From contig JAJFKU010000071.1 in NCBI GenBank assembly GCA_021773035.1, forward strand, positions 1 through 64,000: a stretch of DNA of 64,000 nt, read 5' to 3'. The notes below the pieces were generated by a model. That model was not told where the DNA came from and searched no databases. It saw only the letters and a list, made by a program, of their open reading frames with translations. A program made the position numbers and the translations under genes. Source of the stretch: Woeseiaceae bacterium. Its GTDB lineage: Bacteria; Pseudomonadota; Gammaproteobacteria; Steroidobacterales; Woeseiaceae. How positions within the stretch are numbered: position 1 is the stretch's first letter; each line of letters starts with the position of its first letter. This document shows, piece after piece, positions 60,146 through 64,000 of the stretch.

Positions 60146-61822
60146 CTAGTGCGGCCGCCGGCTAAATTCGCGATCGAAAAAAGGCGGCACAACAGAGGCG
60201 GTGCACGTCGCATCAAGAGCACTGCTTCTCGTTTCGATGTAACACTCCACAAGATCGGCAATGACCGCCTCGGCCGTCGGCCAGCAGCCAGTACCGACGC
60301 CACTGACCTGGTGCGTGACCCCGAACAAGTCGACAATCTCCAGCCGACACTCGTGGTTGTTGCCGCCACCCAGATAGGAGGTCAACGAAAGTAGTTGTGG
60401 CGCGACGCTTCCGTTTCCGTCCGCATCGATGTCGACTACCTGGTGAACCTGCCCGCTGTTCCCACGCGCCGCATCCAGGAGAGCGGTCCCGGCGGTATCG
60501 ATGCCGCGAACGTCGATCGATAAAGGAATCGCTCCAAAGGCCTCGAATGCAAGAACCCGCAATTGTTCCGCCGCAGCAGACGCGTCCCTGTCGAACTCTG
60601 TCGCAAGTACAGCGCGCAAACGCCGGATGCCGGAGTGCGCGGCAACCCTCTGCACCGCCTCCAGCAGCGGCGCGGCACCACCCACCGCGGCTGAATGCAC
60701 AAACCTGGCGTGCCGCCTCCCCGCCAGTGCTCGCAAAGCTGCCTGCCGCAACGAGAGCAACGTCCTGTCCGCCGTCACAACGGTCGCCCGCTTATTCAGG
60801 CTGTGGCGTGTCACCCGCTCGGCGAAGACCGTATCTCCTGTCAGCTCTACGAGCACGTCATAGGGTTCGCGCAGCAACGCGTCAATGTCATCGCTAAGTC
60901 TTGCAACGGGCGGCGAAACCGGGCGCGATTTGTTGATGTCTTTTACGCCTATACCGACAACATCAAACGCCTGCGGCATGCGCTGCAAGGCTGAATACAC
61001 GCACTGTCCAATCTTCCCAAAACCCAGCATCAGCACTTTCATGGGCGCCACACAAGGCGCGTCGCGGACGTAAGTTTCGCCATTGCCAATGGTGGTTCCG
61101 GATTGATGCAGCATCGCTGCTACCTGGGCGCTGCCACGGGTCTCGCGCAAAAACTCTGTCGCTTTGGGCTGCACCAGGACACTCGACACACGTAGCGCAT
61201 CTTCATAGCTCACGTGACCGTAGCGATGTGGCGATTCTTCCTGATCGTCACCGCTGCCGACCGCAGGGTCGCACTCGTAAATGCCGTCAACGTCTTTCAG
61301 CAGTCGGCATTCATCAGCACGCAGCGCATGGGCAAGATAGACGGCGCTCAGGTCCGATCCACCACGTCCGGTCAGGCCGACACCACCATCGCGATGCCGG
61401 GCAGCAAAACCGGGTACCACGATTACCGGCGTTTTCTTGAGCGCATTGCGGATCAGGGCGTCATCGACGCCGACAAAATCGCCGTCAAGGCGCTCGTTCT
61501 CGATCATCAGGTCCATACTGGCCGCATCGAGACAAGTCGCGGGCAAGCCCGCCCGGCACAGCGCCATCGTCAACAAAGCAGCCGACTGGGTCTCGCCCGT
61601 TGCCAGCAGCAACGCCATCGCCTCGTCCGCTGAGGCCGGCGAAGCGATTACCTCGGCACGATCCAGCAAGGCATTGGTCTGGGATCCAATCGCCGAAACC
61701 ACCGCGATCACGCCGCGGCCCTGCCGGTACGCGCGATACACCTCATGCACTGCGACCGGTAACTGCGAATCGTTCGACAACACCGAACTACCGAACTTCA
61801 AAACCACCAGCGTCTGTTCCAA
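60146..61822 (-). CDS. Bifunctional aspartokinase-homoserine dehydrogenase lacking ACT domains
   Basis: 558 aa from TTG 61822, which follows GGGGCGG. Earlier starts (GTG 61891) lie inside a terminator hairpin and are unlikely. The kinase half has KFGSSVL (one Gly fewer than KFGGSSV), GFAARHRDGGVGLTGRGGSD and RLLKDVDGIYECDP. The dehydrogenase half starts LMLGFGKIGQCVYSAL and has SAAVGGAAPLLEAVQRV. Kinase and dehydrogenase join directly, so the regulatory ACT domains of E. coli ThrA/MetL (about 810-820 aa) are absent. It makes homoserine from aspartate; feedback control must lie elsewhere or in the leader. Confidence 0.85.
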   Translation of the reverse strand: MEQTLVVLKFGSSVLSNDSQLPVAVHEVYRAYRQGRGVIAVVSAIGSQTNALLDRAEVIASPASADEAMALLLATGETQSAALLTMALCRAGLPATCLDAASMDLMIENERLDGDFVGVDDALIRNALKKTPVIVVPGFAARHRDGGVGLTGRGGSDLSAVYLAHALRADECRLLKDVDGIYECDPAVGSGDDQEESPHRYGHVSYEDALRVSSVLVQPKATEFLRETRGSAQVAAMLHQSGTTIGNGETYVRDAPCVAPMKVLMLGFGKIGQCVYSALQRMPQAFDVVGIGVKDINKSRPVSPPVARLSDDIDALLREPYDVLVELTGDTVFAERVTRHSLNKRATVVTADRTLLSLRQAALRALAGRRHARFVHSAAVGGAAPLLEAVQRVAAHSGIRRLRAVLATEFDRDASAAAEQLRVLAFEAFGAIPLSIDVRGIDTAGTALLDAARGNSGQVHQVVDIDADGNGSVAPQLLSLTSYLGGGNNHECRLEIVDLFGVTHQVSGVGTGCWPTAEAVIADLVECYIETRSSALDATCTASVVPPFFDREFSRRPH

Positions 61823-61881
61823 ACGAGCCGCCCCACTGCCGTTTCCGGCGATGTCACACCCATCACGATGCGAAAAAAAAA

Positions 61882-61907
61882 CCTGCGCCACTAAGAGCGG
61901 CTGCAGG
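61882..61907 (-). terminator. Leader terminator before the aspartokinase gene (possible attenuator)
   Basis: On the minus strand CCTGC-a-GCC and GGC-GCAGG form a bulged 8-bp stem followed by nine Ts (A9 at 61873-61881). It lies between the promoter and the structural gene, where attenuators of amino-acid operons sit. A short TTG-started leader frame (61965-61891, 24 codons) stops in the hairpin loop. Confidence 0.55.
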
Positions 61908-61980
61908 CTTTGCTGCTCGCTTTAGCGGAATTTTTAGTGCGCCCGCAAGCTGATAAATTGATCAAATCGGCGCAGAAATG

Positions 61981-62009
61981 ACGGTATGACAGAATTGCAA
62001 TTCTGTCAA
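61981..62009 (-). promoter_or_regulatory. Promoter overlapped by a 22-bp perfect palindrome
   Basis: On the minus strand TTGACA (62009-62004) and TACCGT (61986-61981) are 17 bp apart. A perfect 22-bp palindrome with core GAATTGCAATTC (61987-62008) fills the spacer and -35. Repressor binding here would block the polymerase. It drives the leader and the aspartokinase gene. Confidence 0.65.
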
Positions 62010-62109
62010 TCGTTTTTGGAATTTTGGATTAACAACACGGCATTTTCGTCGTATCGTGCGCCAAAGTCGTGCTCTCACCGCTCAGGCGGTGCCTAAACGA
62101 CCCGCACGG

Positions 62110-62391
62110 TCAGTCTTCGACGACCTGGGTAGCCACGGTGAAACGCTCAACCTCGGGTACGGTCGACTGCAGAAAGCGGTGCACGGCCGACAGTTGTTTC
62201 CACACCCGACGCCGGCCCTTTTCGCGCGTTTTGCTAAGCGTCAAGCGCTCGCCGTTCGCCAGCACGATGTTCAGTACCCAACCCGGTTCGGCACTGTCGT
62301 TGACCGGAGTGGCCACCAGCTCGAACACCGCGCGAGCTCTTACCAATCCTTGTAGTTGCGCCTGATCCAGCGCCTGGGTATCTGCTGTCAT
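62110..62391 (-). CDS. Small conserved-looking protein of unknown function
   Basis: 93 aa from ATG 62391 (GAGGG upstream). The pattern of a beta core (VFELVATPVNDSAEPGWVLN) followed by a helix (RRRVWKQLSAVHRFLQSTVP) looks like a real small domain. Cytoplasmic, not recognised. It is co-directional with the aspartokinase gene, upstream of its promoter. Confidence 0.55.
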   Translation of the reverse strand: MTADTQALDQAQLQGLVRARAVFELVATPVNDSAEPGWVLNIVLANGERLTLSKTREKGRRRVWKQLSAVHRFLQSTVPEVERFTVATQVVED

Positions 62392-62680
62392 AAGCCCTCA
62401 TGATCTGTCATTCCGAGGGGACTCAAGCCAGCCGGCGCGCGCCGTCCGGCCTCGGACACGGTTTCAAGCTTCTGCGGGGTCCCTTAACAAGATGTCTGTC
62501 TGTCGCAGACTGATCTCGCCCCGGCATTTCGCATTCGTTGCACGAAATGTAGAAGTTGTCGGTCGTTTCTTAAAGTCTGTGCATGCTAGCACAGAACCGG
62601 TTCGATCAGCGCGGCGAATCCCACTGACGGTGCAAGTGTCGCTCAATGCCGACAATAGTGAATAAAAACAGGCATTTTCA
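62392..62680. other. Intergenic region
   Basis: No supported gene. CTGTGC-atgcta-GCACAG at 62577-62594 is a short palindrome of CTGT-N10-ACAG form; the spacing is two too long for a standard LexA box. Confidence 0.3.
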
Positions 62681-62709
62681 TTGCAGCGCCGTGCGGATTG
62701 GGAAATAAT
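62681..62709 (+). promoter_or_regulatory. Sigma-70 promoter of the Lpp-like gene
   Basis: TTGCAG (62681-62686) and AATAAT (62704-62709) are separated by exactly 17 bp, 40 nt upstream of the start codon. Confidence 0.6.
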
Positions 62710-62749
62710 GCGCCTGCTGATTTAGCTAACTATTCAAGGATCATCCAAA

Positions 62750-63049
62750 ATGAAAAAGACCGCACTCAGAGCTGGCGGACTCGCACTTTTCGTCGCAATG
62801 GCCGCCGGCTGCGCAACAACCGGGTTGGACGAAGTTAAAGAAACGGCTGATCGTGCCGCTGCCGATGCCGCTGCTGCAGCTTCAGCTGCCGAAGCTGCTC
62901 GTGCCGCTGCTGACCGCGCTTCTCAGGCTGCTTCTGCGGCCCAAAGCACGGCTGATCAGGCATTGTCTGCTGCAACGGAATCTCAGGCATGCTGCGAAGC
63001 AAACCGCGAAAGCATGGAACGCATGTTCCAGAAATCGATGTCTAAGTAG
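62750..63049 (+). CDS. Lpp/OprI-like alanine-zipper lipoprotein
   Basis: 99 aa from ATG 62750 with AAGGA upstream. Lipobox MAAGC, lipid on Cys21. The mature part is an Ala-rich heptad repeat (AADAAAAASAAEAARAAADR) characteristic of Braun-type lipoproteins. The C-terminal Lys (KSMSK) is the residue used for peptidoglycan attachment. It is convergent with an L,D-transpeptidase gene, the enzyme class that makes that link. Strong promoter and terminator fit high expression. Confidence 0.9.
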   Translation: MKKTALRAGGLALFVAMAAGCATTGLDEVKETADRAAADAAAAASAAEAARAAADRASQAASAAQSTADQALSAATESQACCEANRESMERMFQKSMSK

Positions 63050-63068
63050 AACGACTACTTAACAACAT

Positions 63069-64000
63069 CTATTCGAACGCCGCGCTTGTCGCGGCGTTTT
63101 TTATACTGATGCCCACGGTTTCGGGTATCCCGTCCGAACGCCTGACGAGATTCTCAACCAGGTCCCAGTCCAACTGGCCAGCCCGGTCCGCAGTCGTGGC
63201 AATGAACTGCTCGGTGATATGCGTGAGCGGATCCTTGCTCAGCGACTCGACTTCCGGCAACTCCGTATCCGCGTCGAGTGCTTCAATATGTTCCGGCGTT
63301 TCTTCCGTCAGACGTTGCGGCACTTCCAGTAAGGGATGCACTTCTGCAATCAGCGATTCGCCGTCCCATCCGACCTTCGCCGGTACATCAATGATTCGAA
63401 CGGGCGTCTTGACCCGAATCCTGTCAAAGAGAAACTCGACGTCTTCCGGAAACATGCGAATACAACCGTGCGATACCCGCATCCCGACACCTGCCGGTCG
63501 ATTGGTGCCGTGAATGAGGTAGCCCGGAATTCCCAGACGTAATGCGCGGGTTCCCAGCGGATTCTCCGACCCCGGCGGTACCACACGCGGCAACGGATCG
63601 CCGTCAGCGGCATGTTCATCACGCACCGACTGCGGCGGATACCAGGCGGGGTTCTTAGCCATCGCAACGATTTGTGTCCGACCTAACGGCGTATCCCAAT
63701 CCATACGGCCGATACTCATCGGATAGGTATGTACCTTCGCTGTTTCTCCGGCTGCCGGCTCCGGGAAATAATACATCCGATACTCGGCGAGATTCAGAAT
63801 CAGGCCACTGCGAGGGCCCGGCGGCAGGACGAACCGGTTCGGCAATACGATCTCGGTACCGGCACCCGGTAGCCAAACGTTAACACCCGGGTTTGCGCGG
63901 ACGATGTCGTGATAGCCCAGGCCATGACGCCGGGCTATGTCGACGAGTGTATCGTCATAGCTCGCGACAACCGTTGAAATTGCGCCGATGACGTCGTGGC
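63069..64000 (-). CDS. L,D-transpeptidase (YkuD), partial at its N-terminus
   Basis: At least 310 codons are present; the frame is open to the window edge at 64000 with no start. A LysM-like segment comes first (VASYDDTLVDIARRHGLGYH, then IVRANPGVNVWLPG). The YkuD domain follows with HGTNRPAGVG and SHGCIRM, where Cys is the nucleophile. The C-terminal extension is acidic. The family (ErfK/YbiS/YcfS) crosslinks peptidoglycan or attaches Braun lipoprotein. Its stop lies inside the terminator shared with the lipoprotein gene. Confidence 0.93.
   Translation of the reverse strand, partial: HDVIGAISTVVASYDDTLVDIARRHGLGYHDIVRANPGVNVWLPGAGTEIVLPNRFVLPPGPRSGLILNLAEYRMYYFPEPAAGETAKVHTYPMSIGRMDWDTPLGRTQIVAMAKNPAWYPPQSVRDEHAADGDPLPRVVPPGSENPLGTRALRLGIPGYLIHGTNRPAGVGMRVSHGCIRMFPEDVEFLFDRIRVKTPVRIIDVPAKVGWDGESLIAEVHPLLEVPQRLTEETPEHIEALDADTELPEVESLSKDPLTHITEQFIATTADRAGQLDWDLVENLVRRSDGIPETVGISIKNAATSAAFE
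63076..63102. terminator. Strong terminator after the lipoprotein
   Basis: AACGCCGCG and CGCGGCGTT form a 9-bp stem with a 5-nt loop and are followed by TTTTTT on the plus strand. Confidence 0.9.

Noticed and set aside
62577..62594. LexA box (CTGT...ACAG)
   Set aside because: The spacer is 10 instead of 8 nt, and no SOS gene follows.

Overview
The window reads as a chromosomal segment of a heterotrophic, probably marine gammaproteobacterium. Pointers are two TonB-dependent receptors, a separate TonB-like protein, bactofilins, the NrtR/nadA/nadB module, hipBA, an exosortase system and an Lpp-like alanine-zipper lipoprotein. Codon use looks uniform and fairly GC-rich, except for an AT-rich patch before hipBA. 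A Woeseia-type lineage is plausible, but this is an impression from gene content, not a phylogenetic result. I see no rRNA, tRNA, CRISPR array or intact insertion sequence.

Layout. (1) 0.2-3.2 kb: a fused ribbon-helix-helix/membrane/EF-hand protein, a coiled-coil protein and two bactofilins. (2) 3.3-22.7 kb: a large catabolic cluster around a LacI-family regulator at 14.3 kb. It holds a TonB receptor, sulfatase, sodium/solute symporter, two alpha/beta hydrolases, SDR, RraA-like protein, MetE-like protein, HpcH/HpaI aldolase, amidohydrolase, bicupin, HisD-like dehydrogenase and three tandem SnoaL-like proteins. Six copies of a 16-bp near-palindrome (consensus TTGCATTCGAAGTACA) lie before every transcription unit, which ties the cluster into one regulon. 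(3) 22.8-28.5 kb: an EpsI-like protein, an exosortase, one VIT/PEP-CTERM target, an outer-membrane barrel with a likely frameshift, and a homocysteine methyltransferase. (4) 28.5-29.2 kb: remnants of a desaturase and a TetR regulator. (5) 29.2-34.2 kb: two exported SAM-hydrolase paralogues, a TetR regulator and a TonB receptor. (6) 34.3-48.6 kb: mixed housekeeping genes, including HIT, thioredoxin-like, AraC and lipoprotein genes, nadA-nadB with divergent nrtR, a barrel and an M16 protease. (7) 48.9-56.4 kb: a flavin monooxygenase, hipBA, and a histidine kinase/response regulator/TonB-like operon. (8) 56.8-64 kb: LysR, ECF sigma, MarR, an ACT-less aspartokinase-homoserine dehydrogenase behind a leader terminator, an Lpp-like lipoprotein, and an L,D-transpeptidase that runs off the right edge.

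How it works together. The 3.3-22.7 kb cluster looks like a complete uptake-and-degradation route for a sulfated small molecule: outer-membrane import, sulfate-ester cleavage, inner-membrane symport, oxidation, ring or chain modification, and retro-aldol cleavage. No glycoside hydrolase is present, so a polysaccharide is less likely. The substrate cannot be read from the sequence. The SAM-hydrolase/TonB block and the exosortase block are the other two candidates for little-described systems.
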